Of a DNA stretch of 64,000 bases, positions 7,630-16,970 are shown piece after piece (the first letter of the stretch is position 1; each line of letters opens with the position of its first letter). The translations under genes were made by a program, and so were the position numbers. The notes beneath the pieces were generated by a model. The model was not told where the DNA came from, did no database searches, and saw only the letters and a program-made list of their open reading frames with translations. The stretch is taken from the NCBI RefSeq assembly GCF_000876015.1, contig NZ_BBQM01000014.1:1-64000 (forward strand). The letters run 5' to 3'. The DNA comes from Cupriavidus basilensis (GTDB taxonomy: Bacteria > Pseudomonadota > Gammaproteobacteria > Burkholderiales > Burkholderiaceae).

Positions 7630-9126
7630 ATGCTTGCCATGAACGCCTCGATCTTCTCTTCCGCCCATCCGGCCGATCAGCTGGCCGAGTTCAGCGACGC
7701 CGACGCGGCGCTCGCCCGCATCCTCGAGATCTACGAGGCATCGGTCGGCGCCATACGCGCGCGCTTCGACGCGTTCGCGCACGGGCAGCCGCTGCCGTCC
7801 GCGGCGCACGCCTGTTATCCCTATCTTGGCATCTCGGTCAACCTCGAGACGATGGTGACCGACAGCCGGCCCTCGTGGGGCACGGTGGCCTACCCCGGCG
7901 TGTACGGCACCACGGTCACGCGCCCCGACCTGCTGGCCGATTATTACCGCGACCAGATCGAGCGCCTGCTGCGCTACCACCGCGTGCCCGTGGTGGTCGG
8001 CGTGAGCCGGCGGCCGATCCCGCTGCCGTTCGTCATCGAAGCCTCCACCACCGACATCAGCTACACGCAGGCGCGCGAGCTGGAGGCGTCGTTCGTGCTT
8101 CCGGAACTGAGCCGCATCGACGACGCCATCGCCAACGGCACCTTCGAGCCCGTGTCCGGCGAGGCCTGGCCGCTGTCGCTGTTTACCGGCGAGCGCGTGG
8201 ATCTCGCGCTGCAGCGCCTGTACCACTACACCGGCACCGCGCCCCAGCATTTCCAGCGCTTCGTGCTGTTTACCAACTACCAGCGCTACGTCGACGAGTT
8301 CATCGAGCTGGGCCGCTCGCTGATGGCGGCGGACGATGCGCAGGGCGCCGAAGGCTACGCGCGCTTCGTCGAGCCCGGCGACGTGGTGCAGGTGCGCGGC
8401 GCGGCCGAGCCCGACGACGCGCAGCGCCCGCGCGCGCTGCCGCAGATGCCGGCCTACCACCTCGTGCGCGAGGACCGGCTCGGCGTGACGCTGGTCAACA
8501 TCGGCGTGGGTCCGTCCAACGCCAAGACCATGACCGACCACCTCGCCGTGCTGCGTCCGCATTGCTGGCTGATGGTGGGCCACTGCGGCGGCCTGCGCCG
8601 CTCGCAGCAGCTTGGCGACTACGTGCTCGCGCACGCCTACGTGCGCGACGACCACGTGCTCGACCACGACCTGCCGCCGTGGGTGCCGGTGCCGCCCATC
8701 GCCGAGATCCAGGTCGCGCTGCAGGAAGCGGTGGCGCGCATCACCGGCCTGTCCGGCAACGAGATGAAGACGCGCATGCGCACCGGCACGGTGGTCTCCA
8801 CCGACGACCGCAACTGGGAACTCAAGTCCAAGTCGCTGTACGCGCGCTTCAACCAGTCGCGCGCGATCGCCATCGACATGGAAAGCGCCACCGTGGCGGC
8901 CAACGGCTTCCGCCTGCGCGTGCCCTACGGCACGCTGCTGTGCGTGTCCGACAAGCCGCTGCACGGCGAGCTGAAACTGCGCGGCATGGCCAATGCGTTC
9001 TACCGCCAGCGCGTGAGCCAGCACATGACGATCGGGCTCGAGGCGATCCGCATCCTGCGCGAGGCCGGCGCCGAGCAACTCCACTCGCGCAAGCTGCGCA
9101 GCTTCGACGAGCCGGCGTTCCGCTAG
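7630..9126 (+). CDS. amn: AMP nucleosidase
   Basis: About 498 aa. It splits AMP into adenine and ribose 5-phosphate. There is an N-terminal regulatory domain (YPYLGISVNLETMVTDSRPSWG, YYRDQIERLL, PIPLPFVIEAS) and a C-terminal nucleoside-phosphorylase-like catalytic domain (VNIGVGPSNAKTMTDHLAVLRPHCWLMVGHCGGLR, AIDMESATVAANG, CVSDKPLHGELKL with the catalytic Asp). Length and order match the enterobacterial enzyme of about 484 aa. Two starts are possible, ATG at 7630 or 7639; GCGGGG lies just before the first. It is transcribed away from the GNAT gene and is a cytosolic purine-salvage enzyme. Confidence 0.93.
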   Translation: MLAMNASIFSSAHPADQLAEFSDADAALARILEIYEASVGAIRARFDAFAHGQPLPSAAHACYPYLGISVNLETMVTDSRPSWGTVAYPGVYGTTVTRPDLLADYYRDQIERLLRYHRVPVVVGVSRRPIPLPFVIEASTTDISYTQARELEASFVLPELSRIDDAIANGTFEPVSGEAWPLSLFTGERVDLALQRLYHYTGTAPQHFQRFVLFTNYQRYVDEFIELGRSLMAADDAQGAEGYARFVEPGDVVQVRGAAEPDDAQRPRALPQMPAYHLVREDRLGVTLVNIGVGPSNAKTMTDHLAVLRPHCWLMVGHCGGLRRSQQLGDYVLAHAYVRDDHVLDHDLPPWVPVPPIAEIQVALQEAVARITGLSGNEMKTRMRTGTVVSTDDRNWELKSKSLYARFNQSRAIAIDMESATVAANGFRLRVPYGTLLCVSDKPLHGELKLRGMANAFYRQRVSQHMTIGLEAIRILREAGAEQLHSRKLRSFDEPAFR

Positions 9127-9277
9127 CTCGTCGGTCCCGCGGTCACGACAAAAAAACAAAAACGCGCAACAAACGCACGCGCGGCGCGAGCGCCGTCACC
9201 GGCCCTGCGCGCCGCCGCGTTGCCGCCGCCCGCGCATCCCGCCGCGGACGACCGCTTGCCTTGCGCATGCGCCCGCC

Positions 9278-9928
9278 TCAGAAGCGGTAGCCCACGCCCA
9301 CGCTGAACAGCCACGGATCGAGGCTCGCGTTCGAGAGCTTGACGCCGCCGGCCTTCACGTCCGACGAGATCCAGGTCTTCTTGACGTCGGCGTTGAGGAA
9401 CCAGTTGCGCGTGAGCTTGTAGTCCATGCCGATCTGCAGGACCGGGCCGACGCTCCAGCGGTCCAGCGACAGCGTGTTGCCGGCGAGGTTGGCGCCCCAG
9501 ATGCGGGTGACGTTGATACCGGCGCCCACATACGGGCGGAACGTGGCTTCAGGCAGGAAGTGGTACTGCAGCAGCAGGCTCGGCGGCAGGTGCGAGAACG
9601 TGCCGATCTTGCTGCCGCCCAGGTAGACGTCCTGCTTCTGCGGCACCGTCAGCACCAGTTCGGTGGCGATGTGCGGCGTGATGAAGTAGGTGACGTCGAG
9701 TTCCGGGATCCACTTGTTGTTGACCGTGATCAGGTCCGAAGGGCCGACCCCGCCGATCGGGTCCGACTTGTCGGCCATGTCGAGATAGGTGGCGCGCAGG
9801 CGCACCATCCAGTTGCCCTGGGCTTCGTCCGCTGCGGCTGCCGGCGTGGCGGCAAGCGCGCCGAACAGGGCCAGGACGGCGACGGCGGTGGTGGCGAGAC
9901 GGGTGGGGACAAGCAGACGATTCTTCAT
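9278..9928 (-). CDS. ompW: OmpW-family outer membrane protein
   Basis: A 216-aa protein with a signal peptide (residues 1-33, ending AAAA-DEAQG) and the OmpW pattern: GNWMVRLRATYLDM, VNNKWIPELDVTYFITPHIATEL, LPPSLLLQYHF, FRPYVGAGIN, and a C-terminal SVGVGYRF ending in Phe, as expected for BAM recognition. It is a predicted eight-stranded beta-barrel porin for small hydrophobic compounds, in the outer membrane. It is convergent with amn. The 950-base gene-free stretch upstream would hold its promoter. Confidence 0.9.
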   Translation of the reverse strand: MKNRLLVPTRLATTAVAVLALFGALAATPAAAADEAQGNWMVRLRATYLDMADKSDPIGGVGPSDLITVNNKWIPELDVTYFITPHIATELVLTVPQKQDVYLGGSKIGTFSHLPPSLLLQYHFLPEATFRPYVGAGINVTRIWGANLAGNTLSLDRWSVGPVLQIGMDYKLTRNWFLNADVKKTWISSDVKAGGVKLSNASLDPWLFSVGVGYRF

Positions 9929-10879
9929 GATGTTGGCTCGTTAATTGGAAGACTTCACGCACAGTGTGGCGGAGCGTTCCCATGTGAACCTTGACCAAGA
10001 GCAAGAATAGCAGTATCGGCTGCCGGCGCTGGCGGCTGCGTCGCGAAGCCGCGACAGTGGGCTGCCGGGCCGTCGCCGGGCGGGCCGCTGGCCCCGCCTG
10101 GCTCCCTGCCGGACTCCCGGCATGGCGGCCGGGGCGCGCGTTGGGGCGCGCGCTGGAGTGGATCGGCGCCCCGGGTTTGCGGCGATGCAGCAACGCCGGA
10201 ACCGCGACGCCCGGCCGCGGCCCGGGGCCCGCTCCGGCCTGGCGTGGCCGGCTCCCAAGCGCCAGACACGCTCTAAGGACATGCGCAAATATTCGTGGCC
10301 GCGCGCGGCGGCTGGCCTTACGCTGTGCACACGGTTACAGCAAAGAGCAACACAGCAACGAGCATGTCGTGGGCGCCCCGCAAAGGCGTCTTTCCGGGTG
10401 TGCCCCGTGGGGGCGGGGCACACCGGCTTTTCTGCGCGGGCCTTGCTGTACGGATCATGCCACACGGGCTTCGCCCGCACGGGTTCCATCCGCGCAAGTT
10501 CTGTCCGCATCACGGCAAGGCCGTCTCCATCTGTCCTTCATCCATCCTGGCGATTCCAGCCGGCGCGGGTTCGCGCCGGCTTTCGGGCATTCCGCTCCCG
10601 GGCCGATCGGCCGGCATTGCATTTCCCCGGTCGCGGCGCGGCCCTGGCGGATCGCATCCTGCCGCGAGCCAGAGATCGCGCGCCGGCGTGACGGGGTCCG
10701 CGTTGCCGGACCGGCGGCTTTCCCTGCGGCCCACATTCGCGCGTGCGACGGCGCACACAGGCCTCGAACCTTCAACCGTATGGCTGGTACAGCCACGCGC
10801 GCATCGTGACTAGCCTTGAGAAGAATCGAAGTGTTTCGCTGCCGGCGCAGACAAGACACCAACGGAGGAGGCAGGCATC
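9929..10879. other. Gene-free 950-base stretch
   Basis: The stretch lies between the divergent ompW and lipoprotein genes. Open frames exist on both strands, but none has a recognisable product, a ribosome site or normal codon choice. The one clear structure is a 10-bp perfect stem, GGTGTGCCCC (10397-10406) with GGGGCACACC (10415-10424), loop eight bases, followed by GGCTTTT. It could be a weak terminator or the remains of a repeat. The last 70 bases carry the leader and an AGGAGG-like ribosome site for the lipoprotein gene. Confidence 0.5.
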
Positions 10880-12265
10880 ATGAAGAACACCGGGAAATGC
10901 GCCGGCGGACAGCGGGCGTGGCTGGCGTGGCTGGCGTGCGCGTGGATGGCCCTGATGCTCGCCGCGTGCGGCGGCGGAGGCAGCGGTGGCGGGGGCGGCG
11001 CCGGGACCGCGCCGTCCACCACCGGCACCGCGGCGGACCTCACGCCGGTGCAGTACTCGGTCTCGCTTTCCACGACCTCGGGACAGGTCGCCATCGGGCG
11101 CAGCATCTCGGTGAGCGCGTCGGTGGTGGACAGCAAGGGCAACGACCTGACCGCCGGCAGCACCTTTGCGTGGGCTTCCTCCAGCACCACGCTGGCCACC
11201 GTGGTGCCGGCCGCCGCCAACGGCACCGCCACCGTCACCGGCGTGGCCGCCGGCACCGCCGTCATCCAGGTGCTGGCCACCATCAGGACCTCCGACAGCA
11301 GCACGCTCACGCTGCCGGCGCAGGCCGCCACCATCACCGTGCTGCCCACCGCCGCCAGCTACAACCTGGCGCTGTCCAACCCGGTGCTGTCGCTGGCCGA
11401 CGGCCAGGCGCAGCCGGTCAAGGCCACGCTGCTCGACGCCAACGGCAGCGACGTCAGCGCCGCCGTGCACGACTGGGCCTGGGCCAGCTCCAGCGCCAAC
11501 GTGCAGGTCAGCGCCGCGCAGAACAGCGCCACGCTCACCGGCAGCAACAGCTCGGCCACCGCCGCACTCGGCACGGTCACGGTCTCCGTCACCGCGCCCA
11601 ACGGCGTCGCGGTCAGCGGGCAGATGCTGGTCACGGTGCTGAAGAACGCCGGCTACACCTACCGGCTGGCGCTGTCGCAGGGCGGCACGCCGGTCAACGC
11701 GCTGTCGGTGCTCAACGGCTATCCGCAGACCTTCGCCGCCCGCGTGATCCGCAGCGACGCGCAGGACGTGACGGCCGATTTCGACGGCGCCTGGACCTAT
11801 GCCGCCGCCTCGCCCACGCTGTCGGTGGCGGCGGACGCGGCCACGCGGCAGGCCACGGTCAGCACCGCCATCGCGCCCGGCATGCCCACCGTGCAGAGCG
11901 TGCTGCAGGTCACGGCGGCCAGCAGCAAGATCGCCGCCACGCCCAGGGCGAGCCTGGCCGTGACCGAGCAGCCCAAGTGGGCGCTGGTCTACAACGGGCC
12001 GCAGCCGCTGCGCCTGCTGCTGGGCCTGCCGCTGCCGATCCCGGCCACCGCCACGCTCAAGCTGTACGGCGCCGACGACGTCTTCTCCGACTGCGCGGGC
12101 TGGAACTGGACCGCCAGCGCCAACGTGGCGCTCGCGCCCGGCGTCAATGCCGCGCAGGTCCTGGTGACGCCGCTGGCGGCGGGCAGCTTCTCGGTGACGG
12201 CAACGTGCACGGCCGGCCCCGAGCAGGAGCCGGTCACGGTCACGATCCCGGGCACGGTGAGCTGA
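10880..12265 (+). CDS. Lipoprotein with bacterial Ig-like repeats
   Basis: A 461-aa predicted lipoprotein: hydrophobic signal with lipobox LAAC (Cys30), then a Gly/Ser linker. After that come beta-rich Ig-like (Big_2-type) stretches such as YSVSLSTTSGQVAIGRSISVSASVVDSKGNDLTAGSTFAWASSS. A second repeat around YNLALSNPVLSLADGQAQPVKATLLDANGSDV has the same pattern, and a third, weaker one follows. Such proteins are usually surface- or periplasm-exposed structural or adhesive lipoproteins; nothing points to catalysis. An AACGGAGGAGGCAGGCATC leader gives a strong ribosome site, and a hairpin terminator follows. It stands alone. Confidence 0.75.
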   Translation: MKNTGKCAGGQRAWLAWLACAWMALMLAACGGGGSGGGGGAGTAPSTTGTAADLTPVQYSVSLSTTSGQVAIGRSISVSASVVDSKGNDLTAGSTFAWASSSTTLATVVPAAANGTATVTGVAAGTAVIQVLATIRTSDSSTLTLPAQAATITVLPTAASYNLALSNPVLSLADGQAQPVKATLLDANGSDVSAAVHDWAWASSSANVQVSAAQNSATLTGSNSSATAALGTVTVSVTAPNGVAVSGQMLVTVLKNAGYTYRLALSQGGTPVNALSVLNGYPQTFAARVIRSDAQDVTADFDGAWTYAAASPTLSVAADAATRQATVSTAIAPGMPTVQSVLQVTAASSKIAATPRASLAVTEQPKWALVYNGPQPLRLLLGLPLPIPATATLKLYGADDVFSDCAGWNWTASANVALAPGVNAAQVLVTPLAAGSFSVTATCTAGPEQEPVTVTIPGTVS

Positions 12266-12277
12266 GCGCGCAACGCA

Positions 12278-12311
12278 ACGATGCCCGGCGGGGAAGCCTG
12301 CCGGGCATCGT
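12278..12311 (+). terminator. Hairpin terminator after the lipoprotein gene
   Basis: A perfect 12-bp inverted repeat, ACGATGCCCGGC (12278-12289) and GCCGGGCATCGT (12300-12311), ten-base loop, 12 bases after the stop. The following CTTGTG is only weakly U-rich. Termination is likely but not certain. Confidence 0.65.
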
Positions 12312-12483
12312 CTTGTGCTGGGGAAAGCTGGGGAAGCGCGCGGAGAAAAGCCGCGTCGCGGCCGTGCCGGAGGGCGGCCGGTAAACCGGCCGGAAGCCAG
12401 GGCGTACCCAATTCTGCGTGGCCCGCGCGAGGGCCGGATGCATTCTCCGGCGGGCGGTTTCGCGCCGCCGGGGCCGCCGCGCC

Positions 12484-12798
12484 TCAGCGCCTGGCGATGA
12501 AGCGGATGACCTGCTCGTTGCGCGCGGGCTCGGCCGGCTGGCCCTCGGTGGTGCTCGAGCCGCAGGTATTGCAGCCGCCGCTGTCGCAGCCGCTGGCGCA
12601 GCCCGCCACCGCCTGCGGCGCCAGCCACGCCACCGCGCGCAGGCGCCAGCCGGTGGCCGCCGCGCCGCCCAGGCGCGTCGCCAGCCAGGCCTTGAAACGC
12701 TCGCGCGAGCGCGGCGCGTAGCGCGACAGCACGGAGACCGCGCAGACCAGCACGATCAGCGGCACCAGCAGGGTTTCGAAGGCGTGGTAGAGGCTCAT
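12484..12798 (-). CDS. Small membrane-anchored Cys-rich protein of the feo operon
   Basis: A 104-aa protein with one N-terminal transmembrane helix (about residues 8-25), a basic segment, and four cysteines at 67, 71, 76 and 79 (CASGCDSGGCNTC). It starts 17 bases after feoB on the same strand, so it is part of the feo operon. It sits where enterobacteria carry FeoC but has no winged-helix; similar DUF6587-like Cys-rich membrane proteins follow feoB in other beta-proteobacteria. The cysteines could bind iron or an Fe-S cluster. The function is inferred from context only. Confidence 0.65.
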   Translation of the reverse strand: MSLYHAFETLLVPLIVLVCAVSVLSRYAPRSRERFKAWLATRLGGAAATGWRLRAVAWLAPQAVAGCASGCDSGGCNTCGSSTTEGQPAEPARNEQVIRFIARR

Positions 12799-12815
12799 GG
12801 CAGCGGCACCTCGGG

Positions 12816-14687
<1,872 letters not shown>

Positions 14688-14708
14688 GTTCTTGGCAGGG
14701 GCCGCGCT

Positions 14709-15014
14709 TCAGGCGGCGGTGCGTTTGGCGGCGGGCGCGTCGGGCTGCGCGGCCGGCGCGATGCTGGATACGGAAGCGCTCACGGCCTCCACGGTGATGC
14801 GCGCCGCTTCCGAGCGGCGCAGCGCGAACCGGGTGAAGCCGACCTGGGCCACCAGGGGGTCCATGCCGAACGGTCCCAGCGCGATGACCTGCACGGCTTC
14901 GCCGGGCACGAAGCCGAGCTCGCGCAGGCGCCGCGCAACGGGATCGCTGGAGGAGGTGTCATCGACCGAGACAATGACAGCGGCAGTGCGCCGCGGAAGT
15001 TCAGACAACCGCAT
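14709..15014 (-). CDS. feoA: Ferrous iron transport protein A
   Basis: A 101-aa cytosolic SH3-like partner of FeoB, with RRLRELGFVPGEAVQVIALGPFGMDPLVAQVGFTRFALRRSEAARI, the standard FeoA core. I place the start at the ATG at 15014 (MRLSELPR), which matches family length; the open frame continues upstream without homology. It is the first gene of feoA-feoB-Cys-rich protein, 62 bases downstream of a Fur-box-like sequence. A C-terminal Ala/Pro tail of about 20 residues is longer than in most FeoA. Confidence 0.92.
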   Translation of the reverse strand: MRLSELPRRTAAVIVSVDDTSSSDPVARRLRELGFVPGEAVQVIALGPFGMDPLVAQVGFTRFALRRSEAARITVEAVSASVSSIAPAAQPDAPAAKRTAA

Positions 15015-15075
15015 GAGGCTTCCAGTCCGTTGGCGCGAGGCACGGCACGCGGTCGGCAAACTCACGCCAGGGTAC

Positions 15076-15094
15076 GTAAATGAAAATCGTTCCC
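15076..15094 (-). promoter_or_regulatory. Probable Fur box of the feo operon
   Basis: GTAAATGAAAATCGTTCCC on the plus strand matches 13 of 19 positions of the classical Fur box (GATAATGATAATCATTATC), including the central ATGA-AATC core. It lies 62 bases before feoA. Fur repression of feoAB by iron is well established, and position and match agree. The match is by eye. Confidence 0.6.
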
Positions 15095-15328
15095 ATTGTA
15101 GCCGCTTTTGCCTGGGGACGTCCGGTTTTCGCCGTGCCGCCAGCGTGCTGACGGCGGGGCCGGACAAGGCTCTGCGCCAGGCTCCGGCGGCGAAGGCGCA
15201 ACAGCATAGCGTGCCCGGGCATAGAATGCGAGTCGACACATGCCGCCGTCATGGCATGGCCGCCGCGCCCGGCGCCCGCGGGGCCGGCTTTCCCATCCGC
15301 AAGACAAGCCAATACGGAGTCAAGAGAC

Positions 15329-15628
15329 ATGATCCTCGAAATCGCCCAGTTCCAGATCAAGGCCGGCTCGGAGTCGGCCTTCGAAGCCGCCGTGGCCAAG
15401 GCCGCGCCGCTGTTCCGGCGCGCCCGCGGCTGCCACGGCCTGCGCCTGCTCCGCTCGATCGAGAACCCGTCGCGCTTCACGCTCGAAGTGAAGTGGGAGA
15501 CGGTCGAGAACCACATGGTGGATTTCCGCGAGTCCGAAGACTTCGCCGAATGGCGCAAGCTGGTCGGCGAGCACTTCGCCTCCGCGCCCGACGTGGGGCA
15601 CGTCAGCATCGCGGTCGAAGGTTTCTGA
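15329..15628 (+). CDS. Antibiotic biosynthesis monooxygenase-domain protein
   Basis: A 99-aa single ABM (dimeric alpha-beta barrel) domain: MILEIAQFQIKAGSESAFEAAVAKAAPLFRRARGCHGLRLLRSIENPSRFTLEVKWETVENHMVDFRESEDFAEWR. Members include cofactor-free monooxygenases (YgiN, ActVA-Orf6 type), but many small ones have no known reaction. The ATG at 15329 lies about 315 bases from feoA, facing away from it. A T-rich hairpin terminator is found downstream at 15764-15796. It is probably transcribed alone. Confidence 0.8.
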   Translation: MILEIAQFQIKAGSESAFEAAVAKAAPLFRRARGCHGLRLLRSIENPSRFTLEVKWETVENHMVDFRESEDFAEWRKLVGEHFASAPDVGHVSIAVEGF

Positions 15629-15654
15629 GCGGCGGGGGCCGCCCGCCGCCCGCG

Positions 15655-15697
15655 CCCCTCCCAGATGGGGGGAGGGGAATAACGCATTTGCGTTATT
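15655..15697. repeat. Two small hairpins after the ABM gene
   Basis: CCCCTCCC (15655-15662) pairs with GGGAGGGG (15670-15677). Directly after it, AATAACGCA (15678-15686) pairs with TGCGTTATT (15689-15697) around a two-base loop. The first resembles the dispersed CTCCCCTCTCCC hairpin family of this window. Their role is unknown; they may contribute to 3'-end stability. Confidence 0.45.
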
Positions 15698-15763
15698 GGT
15701 TGAGGCCGGTGCAGGCGGTAAGCTGGCCTCACGCTGAACACCCCGTTCCACGCGTACTTGACA

Positions 15764-15796
15764 ATGCTGCCTGCCGGTAAAGCAGGCGGCATTTTT
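15764..15796 (+). terminator. Rho-independent terminator
   Basis: ATGCTGCCTGC (15764-15774) pairs with GCAGGCGGCAT (15782-15792) with one mismatch, followed by TTTTCTTT. It has the right polarity to end plus-strand transcription coming from the ABM gene before it meets the convergent LysR gene, which ends at 15813. Confidence 0.7.
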
Positions 15797-15812
15797 CTTT
15801 CCGGGGCGGCGT

Positions 15813-16688
15813 TCACCCCGCCCTGACCATCTCCAGGAAGCGCTCGCGCGCCGGATCTTCCACCGCGCCCTTCCAGGCGCAGTACACCTCCGACGGCACC
15901 GTGGCCTCGGCCAGCGGCAGGAACACCGCCCCCGCCATCGCCGAGCGCTGCAGCGCCGCCGGCACCACCGCCACGCCGGTGCCCTGCGAGACCAGCGACA
16001 CCACCGACAGCCAGTGGCGCACCTCGTGCCGGATCTGCGGGTAGAAGCCCTGCGCCGCGCACATCTCGAAGATGCGGTTGTAGTAGTCCGGCGAGACCTT
16101 GCGGGAAAACAGCACGAACGGCTCGCCGCGCAGCGCGGCCAGCGCCACGCTCGGCTGGCCGGCCAGCGCATGGTCGGCCGGCACGCAGCACAGGAACGGC
16201 TCGCTGTGGACCAGCGCCGTGGCCAGCTCGTCGGGCACGCGGTTGGTGTGGATGAAGCCAGCGTCGAGCCGGTCGTGCAGCAGCGCGTCGATCTGTTCCT
16301 GCGAGTTGAGTTCGGTCAGCGTCACCTGGATGCCGGGGTAGCCGGCCTGGAACTCGCACAGGCGCTGCGGCAGCCCGCGGTACAGCATCGAGCCGACGAA
16401 GCCGATGCGCAGCCGGCCGATGGCGCCGGCCTCGATCTCGCGGGCCTGCTGGCGGGCGTCCTCGGCCTGCGCCAGCAGCGCGCCGGCCGCCTCGCGGAAG
16501 GCGCGCCCGGCCGCGGTCAGGCGCACGCCGCGGCTGTCGCGCTCGAACAGGCGGGCGCCCACCGACGCCTCCAGTTGCTGGATGTTGAGCGACAGCGGCG
16601 GCTGCGAGATCGACAGGCGGCGGGCGGCCCGGCCGAAATGCAGCTCTTCGGCCAGCACGAGGAAGTAGCGCAGGTGACGGAATTCCAT
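15813..16688 (-). CDS. LysR-family transcriptional regulator
   Basis: A 291-aa protein with an N-terminal winged HTH (MEFRHLRYFLVLAEELHFGRAARRLSISQPPLSLNIQQLE) and a C-terminal ligand domain (IGRLRIGFVGSML ... DAGFIHTNRVPDELAT ... VSQGTGVAVVPAAL). It resembles the CatR/BenM-like subgroup that recognises aromatic or organic acids. It is divergent from the acyl-CoA dehydrogenase at 16971, across an AT-rich spacer (about 16690-16745) unlike its surroundings, so it very likely regulates the acyl-CoA cassette. Confidence 0.9.
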   Translation of the reverse strand: MEFRHLRYFLVLAEELHFGRAARRLSISQPPLSLNIQQLEASVGARLFERDSRGVRLTAAGRAFREAAGALLAQAEDARQQAREIEAGAIGRLRIGFVGSMLYRGLPQRLCEFQAGYPGIQVTLTELNSQEQIDALLHDRLDAGFIHTNRVPDELATALVHSEPFLCCVPADHALAGQPSVALAALRGEPFVLFSRKVSPDYYNRIFEMCAAQGFYPQIRHEVRHWLSVVSLVSQGTGVAVVPAALQRSAMAGAVFLPLAEATVPSEVYCAWKGAVEDPARERFLEMVRAG

Positions 16689-16970
16689 GTCGATACAAAA
16701 AATATATGGATCAAGCCAATTTTAGAATTAGACACGAATCGCCGCGCTTTGAATAATGCAGGCAGGGCATCCGTCCCGCGCCAGTGTGGCGGATTGCCGC
16801 AGCGCCCCGTCCTGGAACGCCAGGAAGCCAGAAAGGGCCGCGAAAAGCACAAATACAAGCAACAGAGACAACCAACACCCGCTACCGCAATACCGCCGGC
16901 CCGCATGCAGCCCCGCTGCCAGCGCGGCCCGGCGCCGCCGGCGCGTGCCGGCCAACACAGGAGATCCCTC

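Noticed and set aside
10295..10862. Overlapping frames of 135-272 residues in the gap after ompW
   Set aside because: They run on both strands with random-looking Arg/Ala/Gly composition, no ribosome site and no recognisable domain.
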